NCBI GenBank assembly: GCA_029582165.1
Contig: CM055880.1
Location: 1,116,001 to 1,180,000, forward strand
DNA: 64,000 nt
Reading direction: 5' to 3'
Source of the DNA: Portulaca oleracea
Lineage: Eukaryota > Streptophyta > Magnoliopsida > Caryophyllales > Portulacaceae
A program made the translations under genes and the position numbers. The notes below the pieces were generated by a model, which was not told where the DNA came from, made no database searches, and saw only the letters and a program-made list of their open reading frames with translations. Each line of letters opens with the position of its first letter. Position 1 is the stretch's first letter. This document shows, piece after piece, positions 12,550 to 23,371 of the stretch.

Positions 12550-13430
12550 TGATGTTAGCCAATATGATTGATTTTTGATCCTATATTTGATAATTGGGTC
12601 ACTTGGATCGGTAAAATTTTGTCTGATCAGACTCGAGTTTCAGTAATTTTGGTTTGGATTGATTGTTTGTCTGGTAAGTTTGTCTTATGATAATGAGTGG
12701 TTTCGGTGTAAAATATATGTTTGTGATTGGTTAATGACCTCTTGTAAATATGACTAGTTAATTTTGGATTACTTATGTAACGAAACATAAATGCATATAT
12801 TAAATCTTGCATAACATAATTGAAAAGAAGAAGAAGAGGATAAGCAGAAGGAGATTCTGTAAAATTAATCCATTATTGATGTTAATAGTTTTAGAGCCTA
12901 AACTTCGAGCCTGTAAAAGTTATGGGTAAATTGTAAGTTTGCAAATATTAGTAAGTAAATTATGTATAAAAAGAAATTGAATTTTTGTTAACTATTCACA
13001 TACTTTGATTAAAATTCACCTAAAATTATTGAAAATTACCAAAAAAGTATCGAAAAATGATAAAAATTTATCAAAAATTATCATAACTTATTTAACCTAC
13101 CTTACCTTACCCATGAAACTAACAAACTCTTATTCTTCTTTCCTCTTATGCTTCTTCAGCTTCCCTCTTTTTCTTTGCAAAGAACCCTACCTTTCCTTCC
13201 TTTCTTTGAACAACTTCATTCTTGGGCAGCAAATTGCAAAAACATAAATAAAAATAATAAAAATGCCATGCTAACTTAATGATGTGGGTCCCATTTTTTT
13301 AAAATACAAGTTAGGACTTCACGATTCTATAGAGACATTTCTGTTAATTTAACTTTGAGTGATCATTCATGGTCAATAACCCTACAAATTAATCGGGGGT
13401 TGGTATGAGTATATGAGCCATGAGGTCCTC
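12550..13430. other. Intergenic, AT-rich
   Basis: No gene seen between the tRNA and the promoter at 13.5 kb. The only open frames are short and Lys/Ile/Tyr-rich, as expected by chance in AT-rich DNA. Confidence 0.5.
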
Positions 13431-13444
13431 CACAGATTTGGTCT

Positions 13445-13545
13445 GGCCGAATAAAGCGGGCCATTCTCACGGCCTACGAAGCCCACAACCAGTCCAGTAG
13501 GCTATAAAAATGGGCCGTCCGGCCCTCCAAAAAATTCGCGCCGCA
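13445..13545 (+). promoter_or_regulatory. Core promoter: GGGCC motifs, TATA box, E2F-like site
   Basis: Seen on the plus strand: several GGGCC/GCCCA motifs (site II type, common before housekeeping and proliferation genes), a TATAAAAA box at 13503-13510, and TTCGCGCCG at 13535-13543, which resembles an E2F binding site. This is the best-formed promoter in the window, and the transcript it starts runs into the leader at 13.56-14.65 kb. Site names are by motif only. Confidence 0.7.
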
Positions 13546-13642
13546 ATCGGACCCCTTTTCTCCTCAAAAACCTCATTCACCACTCTCTCCCTCTTTTTAA
13601 ACCCTCAAACAGAAGCAGAGCTGCTCACTCATCCTCATTCAT

Positions 13643-13651
13643 AAACCCTAA
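13643..13651 (+). promoter_or_regulatory. Telo-box (AAACCCTAA) in leader
   Basis: The AAACCCTAA motif lies about 135 bases after the TATA box. In plants this motif is frequent near the 5' ends of ribosomal-protein and other growth-linked genes. Another copy sits before the Lys-rich gene at 47289. Confidence 0.55.
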
Positions 13652-13693
13652 TTCGGCGTTCCAGAATCCAGAACCTTCTTCTGTTTGTTTTCC

Positions 13694-13858
13694 GTCTAAA
13701 TCTGTTCTTCTGTTTTGTTTCTGCAGATCATCGTCTGCATTTCGCTTTCTGAGATTGAATCTTCTGTTTTATATCCAGAATTTTTTTTCTGTTTTTCTGT
13801 CTAAATCGGTTCTTCTGTTTTGTTTCTGCGGATTATCGTCTGCATTTCGCTTTCTGAG
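13694..13858. repeat. 105-bp tandem duplication in the leader
   Basis: The block beginning GTCTAAATC at 13694 recurs at 13799, and the match continues through the TTCGCTTTCTGAG motif ending near 13753 and 13858. Copy 1 contains CTGCAG followed by ATC; in copy 2 the same place reads CTGCGG. A possible splice acceptor AG is therefore present in only one copy. Confidence 0.85.
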
Positions 13859-14563
13859 GCGTTGCGTTCATCGGCGATTTCTATTTGTGATTTCATCTTC
13901 CGATGCACGCGTCATTGAAAGCGTAGATTGAATCTTCGATTCCAACTTCAGCTTTTATCATCTTGTTGTGGCTGTGAATTTCTGTTCGCAGTTTGCAACT
14001 CGAAGTTGGATTCAAATTTCTGCATTTTATGATTGATTGAAAGTAACGAATGAATGTGATTTGATGTGAGTTGTGTTTGTCGATAATGTTGCTTCTTATG
14101 GTGAACTCTCTCTTTTTATTTGTGAGAGCAGTTCTAGTTTCCGAAGCATACATCAATGATTTCTTCAGCCAGTTTTAAACAGTGCGACGGATAATATCTC
14201 CAATTCGCCGTGCTACCTGTCTCCTGGCATATTTCGATTCAATATCGATCAATTTTCGACTCACATTTGAATGAATTCGATCTTTTTCATGAAGACTTGA
14301 ATGATTAGTTGTAAATGAGTCCAATCTGCTTTTGAACATCGCAAGTTTTCGATATGAATTGGAATGAATTCGGTTTGTTTTTGACGTTTTACGAAATGAA
14401 CTTTATAGTTACGGATTTGAATTAAATCGATTTGTTTTTGATGATTTGTGCCTGTCGATCTCATTTGCTTAGGTTCGAATGTTTTGATGGATGAGGAACT
14501 TTGCTTCTTACTTGTGAACTCCGTCGTTTTTTCTGTCTCTGTAGGACGGGAAAATCGTGAAGG

Positions 14564-17500
14564 ATGTTCATGCTTCGGAAGCAGAGATTAATCACCAGTC
14601 TCCAAAACGGCATTGATGCATCTTCTTCCTCCTGCATCGTGCTCCCGAAACCTGGTAAATCCTGTCTATTCAACTCTACATTTCGTTTCTTTCAGGACTT
14701 GAATATTCTCTAATGCATTTGAGGACGGAGGAGGTTCTGGAATTCCATCTGAATTTTAATTTGCAAGTTTTAATTCTAAACAATCATGTATAAGGGTAAT
14801 GAAGTTAACATCTTTAATTAAACAATTAAAATAATCAGCTACTGTAAGTAACGATCTCAACGATAACAAGCTGTTCATGGACTATTCGACATTGATTTCC
14901 TCTGCAAGTAAACCTAGGATTAATGTTCACTTAGCAGCGAAATCCATAATCATTTCAGGAGTTAATTTCGAAAGGAATTGGAGATGAGGCTCATAAAGAA
15001 AGCATGATGTATGTCAATATAGAATGTTTATTGAACGTCCATAAGCTATGATGATTACAAGGAGATGACATGACCATGTTTATTTGGAAACTTCCCAATG
15101 GAGTGAGAACTGATGAAACCCTAGCTATATGATTTCCTTAGTATAGGGTAATGCATGTAGCATAATCCAGGAGCTGACTAGCATCATAAATTTTGAACCC
15201 CTAATCAGTGCAGCAGTGGTACATGATAAATTTGGAGTTTACCTGGGAAGAAATTAGAGAACACTTGATGCATTTGAGTATAATACAATCTTTATTGAAG
15301 CCATATGCTATGATGATTTCAAGGAGATGACTAGAACATGTTTATTTGGAAACTATCAGAGTATAGTGAGAACTTATGAAACCCTAGCTATATAATCTCG
15401 TTACTATAGAGTAATGCATGTAGTGAGGAGTTTACTAGCACCATGTTATTTGAACCCTTAATCAGTGCAACAGCGGTACATTATAAATTTCTCCATCTGC
15501 CTCCCACATTCTGCGCAAACAACCTTCTCCGGGATCGTTCCTGTTGTCCCGGGCAATATCAACCTGTTACAATGATGCGGCGTCTGAATCTTCTGCAGAT
15601 AATCTATAATCGCTTGCACGAAACCCTTTGGCTCGACCTCTGCCCTCCAGTTATCAAACTCATTCAGACACGTCAGCAACATGTCCCCCTTTGCTTTTGC
15701 CATCTCAGCCGATCCCCGGCTGATGACGGCCCACCCCTGATCGCTCGCGTCGTAGCTCAGCATCGTCACAATTTCCTGCATGACGGGGTCGTTCTCGACA
15801 GACCGCCCGTTCTGGACCTTGGAGTGCCACATGCTCTCAAGTCTAACCCAGAAGTACCACACCAGAGTCACGTCAGGCAGCACGTGGCTCAGACCCTGGG
15901 CTGCTATGGCTGTGTTGTTCTTGCGGACCTTCTCCTTGAGGTTGCTCTTGCCTACGTAGAGCATCTCGAGAGGGATGTTGGCGGCTTGTGCGACGGCGTG
16001 CATGGTGGTGGTGAATCTCTGGATCCAATCCAGGTCTTCGCCTCCGTATAGGCATATGTACTTTCCTTCTTGCATCTGATATGGCATATGGTTAGAAGTC
16101 ATGAGTTGATGATTATTGATCAGTACTGGATGTAGGGGTTAAGTACCGGAAAAAAACGGGTATGGCTGCCGTGTTTTGTTTTTTGATTGAATCTAAAATT
16201 TGTATGGTCGGTCATGTTCTAGTCAGGGTTGCTGTTCGGATTTTATAGACGAATCGTGTTCATAGAAATTTAGATGACAGGACAATCGGGTTCAGACATG
16301 AAAGAGCTTCAAAAATTGTATCCCAAATTTGGTCTGATAAAAAGAATTTTGGGATGTAAACAAAGAATGGCAGGCATACATACCCATTGGAAGATCATCG
16401 GTTCGACAGCATCAGCCAACAGTTCAACCCTCCAAGTCTCGTCCCTCCAAAGCGCCTCCTCTCTCGCAGTGGTGAACGGGAATGCCATGCTCCCCCAAAT
16501 CCACATCATATGAAGAGCATTAGGGTTCGCCACTCTCCCCTGGGGATCCAAGACAACTAGCAGGGGCTTCTTGTTAAAATGCCAAACCTCCTTAATATAC
16601 CTAATGGCCGCCTGATCAAGCAGTGATGGGTGACAGACACTGTACCAAGGCATCATGGACTGAAGTAACTCAAACTGCTGCTGCTTTTGCTCGGTCCATG
16701 GGGCTGATCGGTCGACAACCGGGACCCACACGACCTCGTACTGGCTCTCCGCGCGAGTCGGGTGCTGCCTTGATTCTTGGAACATCTGGTCAAGGATAGA
16801 GAGCTCTTCGTGGGAGAGATCGAGGTCGGAGACCAGGAGCAGGACATTCTTTCTCCGCAGCACGTCGAGGCTGACTTTCTTTTTGGATGTGCCGTCGTAG
16901 AGGGGCAGCTGGTCGTCCTTGGAGTAGATCAACGCCCGGAGGATCTTCATGTTGTCGATGTGGGGGGACTCGAATAAGCGGACGAGCATCTGGTATGCTT
17001 CTATGTGCCTCTTTTCATCTGCATTGTATGGTGCCATTTGTTAGCCAGGCTGAAATTAATGTGATATTTATTGTTATCATGAAGTTTATCATATCTCCTG
17101 TTTGGCCTAGATTTTTGCATTGACTGTTTATTTATGGATTGTCATGTAGTTTTGGTGAATTCTTGGGTAAAATAGTCATGCTAGAATAAGCTGCTCTTTT
17201 TAGCCTATTGGAAATTGGCTGTTTGGGTTGAACAACCATTTGAATAGGCTGTTTACCAAAACACAAATTTGAAAGTTTTGGCTTGGTCGTTTGCCACACT
17301 TTTGTGAGATACTCATAAGTAGGAGATGAGATAAAATATTTGCTGTATATAAACACTAATTGGAAATTGGAATGATAGAAGGGGTACGTGGTGTTCTCTT
17401 ACTAATGTGTTGGTAGCAGAGTTCCAGTTGCTTCCTGAGATGCTCATATATGTTGTTAACTTTGTGAGCCAAACTCGATAACTCCCAAGCCTCTGTTGTT

Positions 17501-20500
17501 GAAGATAAATACCTGATTCCAACAAAAAACGCTTATTAGAAATCATCAAAACAATCAACGGGTAATCGGGTATACATGTACAATTGATTATTCTGTAGGA
17601 ACTTAGAAAACATAGAGGCTTATCATCATATCATGTTGCAATTTGCATCATAAAGGTTGGAGAAAAACATACTCATGGCTCATGGTTATTAGACCCATAA
17701 TTTGTGATGCACAGGCCACTATACTTCGTATGATCCAGTAAGCCGCTGTAGGAATTAGGGCATCTGCACTTTCATATGCCGGTGTATCTGGTGTAATGTA
17801 CTGCTGTGGAAGCTCATTGAATTCCACAATGCACTTGGTAACATTAAGCATGGCTCTGATCAGATTGCTTATGGCTTCGTACTTGGGTTTTAAAGCATCT
17901 GACCGCTCCAACAACTCAGGAAGCTGCTTAAGTATAGCAACTGATTTGGCGAGGGAGTTCGTCGGGAAGAGTTGGGCAACCAACCAGAACTCACCATAGT
18001 ACACTGCAAATGCTGCTAGAGCAAGCGCGACCTTTGCATCCCATGAATAGTTTGTAACCATGTTGAATATTGCCATGGCCGTGGCGTGTGCATCCCCACT
18101 GCTAGAACACTTGCAGGATATCTGTAATACGGTAATATTAGGCGGCATACATTATTTGCAAGAAACTCTCTATTTCTAAATGTGTTTTGAATTAAACCCA
18201 TGAGTCCATGACATTGCATAGGGTGCATTTGGTTCCATTATTTGACCAGCTTTTCCAAGTTGACAAATCTTTCTATGTCTGGTTGTATTCAGTGGATGAG
18301 AAAATTTTAACGTGGGACCCATCATTTCAAACTGAAACTCAGGGGGGGGGTCATTAAAATCTTTCCCTAGATTCTACCAAACGCACCCTATAGTCCGTGA
18401 CACGATGGTAACTGCACATACCTCACAGGAGATTCTATTGATAGTGTATACCTCACGGTAATATTAGGCGGCATACATTATTTGCAAGAAACTCTCTATT
18501 TCTAAATGTGTTTTGAATTAAACCTATGAGTCCATGACATTGCATAGGGTGCATTTGGTTCCGTTATTTGACCAGCTTTTCCAAGTTGACAAATCTTTCT
18601 ATGTGGGGTTGTATTTAGTGGATGAGAAAATTTTAATGTGGGATCCATCATTTCAAACTGAAACTGGGGGGGAGGGGGTAGATTCTACCAAACGCACCCT
18701 ATAGTCCATGACACAATAACCACACATACCTCACAGGAGATTCTATTGATAGTGTATGCCAACAATTCAACAATGTCACCATATCCAGCCTGAAATGCTT
18801 TGTCATCCAGAGCTTCCATCTGTGCTTGAACTCCCTACACATTGTTTATCCAAAATCATGTTTCTGTAATAATTATTGTCTTTAAGATGTTAATTGCAAG
18901 ATGTTTGTTACACATACCTGAACAGAACTCGGAACGGTGGGTGTTGCACGGTCAAAGATGTCCTCAATGATGCGGAGAAGAGGCTTGACATCAATGTCAC
19001 GGCCATCAGGGGCATGTGTCGCTCGTAGCTGGTTCAACATGGCCGTGTCATCAGAGCTCGAGTATAAATGGCGATCGCCCCTGAGTCTCTGTCTCCTGGC
19101 AGGTACATTTGCACTTGCCAATGCCATTGTTTTCGTGCAAAATATCGAATGGTCAGAAAAAAAACTGGTTGTTTGGTATATTTCTCCCGTTCGCATCTCA
19201 TGCTTATATAGCTTAGGGGACTGTAGATATTGGTGTTAAAGGTGGGTGAATCTACTACCTTGCTTCAACAAGGGTCTATCAAACATTTAAGCTACTGCTA
19301 GAAGGGTTAAGAATTTGGGACCAGTATGAATGAATAAAGTTGTCGGCTTTGGTAAGGTTACAAATTTCTGATAAGAGCTTGGCCGAGGTTAAAGTTGTTA
19401 TCCTTGCTTTGGGTAAAAGATTTCGCTAATCATCCGTACCTAGAAGATTTGAGCATTAAGCTTGTTTTCCTCTTAGTAGTTTGATATGATAGTAGTATGA
19501 TATGAGCAGTGCAGTTGCTTGTTTAGCTGGTGGACAAACAGAGTTGTTTACTTGCTAATTGTGTTAAAATTATGCAATAACCTTGTGTTCAACAGGCTAA
19601 AGTTGGGAACTAAAACTATCATTAGTGTGTCTAATGGCAAATAATTAATGGTAAGCTTCTTAGAATACATACAATAAAGCTTGAAGTAGAAAGATTGTGA
19701 TCTTTACATCTTAAGTGGGCTCCTTTCTGGCAACTTTTCCTGATGATTCTTTGCCTGTGAAATGAACCATGCAAAGCTGAGATTCCAACTTCATCTAATG
19801 AAGCCTTTTGCTTTTCTAAGTCATGACTCATGGGGTACTTTTTTTTATATTCTAAATTCTATTTTTGGTAATTTAACATTTGTATTTTATTGTTGAATAA
19901 ACTTATAGGACCTTACATCCAGTATCAATCTCTAAAGCTTATGTATAACATAATGTTTAACCTGGAAAGATACTTTGTACATGAGTAGTTTAATTATTGA
20001 TGAATTCATTTGTCAAACAAATTTAGATATGGATTAACCTTTTCGCCCCTTGTGCTCATAAATCCTGATGATCCATTGCTATTTGTATAAACTATTTAAT
20101 TAACTTTATACTTTGTCAGAACTCAGAATAATTGAACTGTCAGTTAATGTTACCTGCAATAATACATCAGATTTAGATCTTTTTATTAGATGGTAAAACC
20201 AGGATTGTAATTTGTGGTGTTTTTAGATGGTAAAACCAGCACACTAGAAAAATCATGTTTAGTAGAAATGAATAATCTTGCCCTTGTGATAGTAAATCCC
20301 AGTCATTCATGGCCATTTTAAATTGTCAACTGTTATTAGATGGTAAACCAGGATTGTAATTTGTAAACAGTCTGACAACTTGAAATGAATGATCCAACAA
20401 ACAGATTAAGATTCAAGAGATTGTGTTAATGATCAAACACCCACTTTTAATGAGTTTTCCAGCGTTATTGTGCAGGTGAGTTAGAACTGAAGAAGCATGG

Positions 20501-20525
20501 TAAGGAGATTCAAGCGTCGGGTTAA
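14564..20525 (+). CDS. Possible tiny two-exon gene, 46 residues, enclosing SEO
   Basis: Proposed exons: 14564-14654 and 20476-20525. Seen: a leader with a good promoter upstream, an acceptor-like CTGTAG just before GACGGG at about 14545, an ATG at 14564, a 91-base open exon ending CCTG before GTAAAT, and a far acceptor TTATTGTGCAG at 20475 that keeps the frame to a TAA at 20523. The product would be a small Lys/Ser-rich peptide (start MFMLRKQRL, end KEIQASG) with no domain or signal peptide. If intron 1 is retained, the frame stops about 20 residues later instead. The roughly 5.8-kb intron would hold the complete SEO gene on the opposite strand. I do not recognise the protein. It may instead be a non-coding transcript whose exons happen to be open. 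Confidence 0.35.
15010..15500. repeat. About 255-bp tandem duplication copying the SEO 3' end
   Basis: The block around 15055 (GCTATGATGATT) through 15232 recurs at 15307 through about 15495, offset 252-257. The second copy contains the last codons and stop of SEO. The first copy holds a dead echo of them, reading MYHCCTD plus stop instead of MYRCCTD plus stop. Confidence 0.85.
15458..19127 (-). CDS. SEO: Sieve element occlusion (SEO) protein
   Basis: Six exons: 18918-19127, 18730-18834, 17673-18121, 17403-17512, 16384-17018, 15458-16075. Phases close exactly to 708 residues, within the family range of about 700-800. SEO proteins form the filamentous P-protein (forisomes in legumes) that plugs phloem sieve tubes after wounding. 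Seen: an SEO N-terminal region with DVKPLLRIIEDIF, the exon 4 motif SLAHKVNNIYEHLRKQLELCYQHI (in two pieces, 4-5 residues from the exon ends), EKRHIEAYQML at the start of exon 5, a thioredoxin-fold-like middle (VLLLVSDLDLS), ICLYGGEDLDWIQRF in exon 6, and the conserved Cys-rich end CAECGRQMEKFI followed by YRCCTD. No signal peptide is visible, as expected for a cytosolic P-protein. The start MALASANVP is placed about 80 bases below a TATA box at 19203-19210. Intron 2 holds a 326-bp tandem duplication. Assignment to an SEO subgroup needs a tree. Confidence 0.95.
18221..18388. mobile_element. Tourist-like MITE, copy 1, in SEO intron 2
   Basis: Starts GGGTGCATTTGGT and ends with the inverted ACCAAACGCACCC. 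Non-coding, about 168 bp, with a run of nine G inside. No clear target duplication. The same element sits in copy 2, so it inserted before the 326-bp duplication. Confidence 0.65.
18547..18699. mobile_element. Tourist-like MITE, copy 2, in SEO intron 2
   Basis: Same ends as the element at 18221 (GGGTGCATTTGGT ... ACCAAACGCACCC) but about 15 bases shorter around the G-rich stretch. Confidence 0.65.
19203..19210 (-). promoter_or_regulatory. TATA box of SEO
   Basis: Minus strand reads TATATAAG about 80 bases upstream of the SEO start codon at 19127. Confidence 0.6.
19211..20460. other. SEO upstream region / proposed intron
   Basis: No gene seen. Three short direct repeats of TTAGATGGTAAA(A)CCAG with a following GATTGTAATTTGT lie between 20180 and 20365. 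The region would be both the SEO promoter and the last part of the long intron of the tiny plus-strand gene. Confidence 0.45.
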
Positions 20526-21116
20526 GCTGGAACTGTAACTCGAATTCACCAGGTTTGTAAAGTTAACTCGGAATCATTTGACCCTTTTGGCTATCAAGAA
20601 ACGAAAAAAAAGACTTGGAATCATTTGCGTTCGAAATTATTATAGAATAATCATATACTCTAATTTGATCCAACTGATTTTGCTCTAATTTGAGTGGGTG
20701 ACTTACTTCCATCTGTGTCACAACTCACAATAATGAATGCTTGTTGGGTCGCTGTCTTTGTTGAAAAATAGTTCAATTTAGGTGTGCCAAGCTCGTCTGT
20801 ATCTCAATTATATGCCTAATACTCGACATCAATGGATGGCTGCTAGATTACTAGTAATTAAAAACAAAACTAGTATCTTTGAATCTAAAAATTTATTAGG
20901 CAATAAGAGACCTTAGATCTTCACCAAATCACACTCTTTACGTCGGTCCATCAATGGCAGAATGATACTCTAGAAACTCATGTCTCATTTTTGCTCATTA
21001 ATAATGCATCGTCCTTCACAATTTCCAGTATCATCATTCATCAACCAAGTAAGATGAGAAACACCAAACTTACCAAAAAATCAAGAACCAAGAAGATAGA
21101 ATACAATCACATCATA

Positions 21117-21220
21117 CAAGGTTGTTAGAATCAGGATCCTAACTCGAATCCATGGGGTAGTAGAATCACATTTAGGATTTTGGATCATAAATTCATAGGA
21201 TCGGGATCTTAATAACTGTG
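21117..21220. mobile_element. Short hAT-like MITE relative in HIPP1 3' UTR
   Basis: The first 45 bases (GGTTGTTAGAATCAGGATCC onward) match the start of the element at 44862, and the right end AATAACTGTG is an imperfect inverse of the left end. No clean target duplication. It ends only seven bases from the HIPP1 stop codon. Confidence 0.5.
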
Positions 21221-21227
21221 ATCACAA

Positions 21228-22195
21228 TCACAGAATGCTACAAAGCTGGTTTTCATCACGAGGAACGGGGTAATTAGGAGGAGGTGGTGGTGGGTAATTA
21301 TAGTAAGGAGGAGGGTAATTATACCAATATGGTGGAGGATTTGGAATTGTTTCTGGCTTCTTATCATCCTCTTTCTGTTCATCTTTTTTCTTCTCTTCAC
21401 CCTTTTTCTCTTCACCATTTTTCTCTTCAATCTTCTTCTCTTTAGCTTTCTTCTCCTCGGGTTTCTTCTCTTCCGGCTTTGGGTCCTTGACTTCTTCAAC
21501 ACTGATCAAAGCCGGGTTCCGAAGCTTCTTCTTGAGGGCAGTGCATAACCCTATTGCGTCGACGTCGTTCCCTGCTACTACTATCTCATCTTTGTCTTTA
21601 CCCTGTACTGCTACTGATGTCACCCCTGTGTTGGTAGCATGAATAGCAATGTAAACATGATCGCTACCCCGATAATACAACAACAAACTCTCAATGTGAA
21701 TGAATCCCACAATAATGGGTCTCGGGAGATCTAAATGTGGTAGGAACCCTGCTAATAGAGAAACCGATTCCAAAAGACATATGTACCCTAAAATACTTTT
21801 TTGGATCGGTCTGTTCGTATCTATGTAATAGTAAAATATTATTATGTGAGAAATTATCGTTTAAAAACGGATATGGATGATCGTGAAATATTTAACAACG
21901 ATGAATGGAATGGGAAGGAGGGAGTGTTTACCACCAGCTGTGGCAGCAATACTCATGGCTGTTTTCTTGCATTTGTCACATCTCATTTCTACTTTGATCA
22001 CTATTTTTCGCTGCAAAACATAGTTGTTATCGAAAATGAACATCAATGAATAATTATTGATCATAATACAACACATAATTATAGGGAAAAAGAACATCTC
22101 TCCAATTTTGTTTAAAAAAACTGCGTTTGCGCCAAGAAGGTTTACCCTTTTCCGAAACAAAATTCAGACAATTGAAAATATAGACTCACCTTCAT
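21228..22195 (-). CDS. Heavy-metal-associated isoprenylated plant protein (HIPP1 of the pair)
   Basis: Three exons: 22190-22195 (only ATGAAG), 21932-22010, 21228-21625; 160 residues. Seen: an HMA fold at residues 1-70 (KIVIKVEM, then the metal-binding CDKC, then GGVTSVAVQGKDKDEIVV), a Lys/Glu-rich linker with repeated EEKK units (about 80-120), a Pro/Tyr-rich stretch (YNYPPP repeats), and a C-terminal CSIL. The Leu-ending CaaX box predicts geranylgeranylation and hence membrane attachment. The family binds Cu, Zn or Cd or acts in stress and defence; the metal is not predictable here. The six-base first exon is typical of the family. The exon 2 donor was set at GTAAAC because it gives AGGV, aligning with the paralog. 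Tandem partner at 23372-24919. Confidence 0.92.
21675..21790 (+). repeat. SINE-like repeat in HIPP1 intron 2
   Basis: Matches repeats in the HIPP2 intron (CGATAATACAACAACAA, then GATTCCAAAAGACAT). The order of motifs recalls the middle of Au-like SINEs (GATCCAAATGTAAGCAGCC then GAGGCTG). Assignment is by eye. Confidence 0.45.
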
Positions 22196-22271
22196 ATCTT
22201 CTGCAGCGAAAATTTTCTGTGTTTACTTCAAAATTTTGGTGAAGAGGGGGAAACTGTTAATTAGTAGCTTC

Positions 22272-22395
22272 TAATCCTACTGGGGTTGTGTTTTTTAATA
22301 CATGTATTCTCACGACAAAAAACAAATTAAAAGGTCCTACTGGGGTTGTGTTTAATTAATGCATTCTTGAAAAAAATGCATTCTAATCCTACTGG
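22272..22395. repeat. Three copies of TCCTACTGGGGTTGTGT upstream of HIPP1
   Basis: Copies begin near 22272, 22333 and 22384 (the last one diverged). A related motif (TAATCCTAGTGGGTTTGTGT) lies at 25032 upstream of HIPP2. On the gene strand they sit about 75-190 and 113 bases before the start codons, so they may be shared leader or promoter elements. Confidence 0.5.
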
Positions 22396-22399
22396 ATGT

Positions 22400-23180
22400 G
22401 TGAATGACTATCTGTCAATTCGGCCAGGGGGTCGGTTCGGTTTCGAGTTTATTCATGTTTTAGGTTTAGAAATTCCGGGCATAATCTTAAACTTTTGGGT
22501 CGATTTCCAGGTCGGGTTAGATTCTGCCCGCTCTCTTCTTATCAATCAAGTTCGAAGAAAGAGATTTCTGCATGGGACCCGCGTATGTGAGGAGCCATGC
22601 ATGCTGGTCCCAAACTCCCAATTGGTGCCTGATTAGGGTTTCATAAATGGTGCTATACATGGCCCTCTTGGACTAAGTCAGTCTAATCATTCACAATTGG
22701 CTTCCTTGATTAAGATTAATTCTTGATTATGAAGGTACCTATCCCCTACTTCTCCTCCCCATTTTATCAGTCACGTATTAAATATTTCACAGTCTCTAAT
22801 GTCCTTTCATGAACTATTTCATACATATTATCTTTCTCAAAAAACTGCTTGTTAATTAGCTGTCTTCAATGTCCTTTGATTAACTATTTCACACGCTTAT
22901 CAAAAAACTGCAATATTATACTCATATGATAGTATTTTCATTACGAATATGATGAATGGTAGTTTCATATATTTGAATTGTACGTGTTTCCTAACCCATG
23001 GCCTGAAGCATATAGTTGTGAACTCTAGCCACCAGGTCTTAGGAGCACTGGTTGTCGTTGTATCTGTTGACCAATCAATGATCAAAGTTTTTAAGTTTCA
23101 CTGATACGTAGATCTAGATGACAAATAATATGCCAATGAATGAGTAATTTAGATATGACTCATTGTCACAAGTTTTTGAA
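22400..23180. other. Spacer between the two HIPP genes
   Basis: No gene supported. 22420-22520 is one of the dispersed CGGGTT/GGTCGG-rich repeats seen across the window. The last 150 bases before HIPP2 (about 23190-23310) resemble the DNA downstream of HIPP1 (about 20886-20995), so the tandem duplication included 3' flanking sequence. Confidence 0.5.
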
Positions 23181-23371
23181 GATATCAATCTCCCTCTAAA
23201 AGTTTATCAGGCAATAAGACTAAGATGTTCACCAAATCATACTCTTTACATTGGTCCATCAATGCCAGAATGATACATTGGAATGGAAATTCATGCCTGA
23301 AACTTACCAAATATAAATAATAGAAGAAGGCAGTAGTAGTAGAATATATAATGAGTAAATCAGGATTTTTT

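Larger units (their letters stand above)
18131..18762. repeat. 326-bp tandem duplication spanning exon 2 end and intron 2 of SEO
   Basis: Copy 1 is 18131-18456 and copy 2 is 18457 to about 18762. Copy 2 contains the true 3' part of exon 2 and its splice donor (minus-strand GTGAG followed by GTATGTGTGG). Copy 1 carries the same roughly 30 bases of exon plus a donor (GTATGTGC) inside the intron. Each copy also contains one MITE. Confidence 0.9.

Noticed and set aside
15443..16051. 202-codon plus-strand open frame
   Set aside because: Lies exactly over SEO exon 6 on the other strand, which has the conserved domain.
17313..17558. 81-codon minus-strand frame as an SEO exon
   Set aside because: Wrong frame. 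The real exon 4 (17403-17512) uses another frame and reads the SEO motif; the long frame is a shadow.
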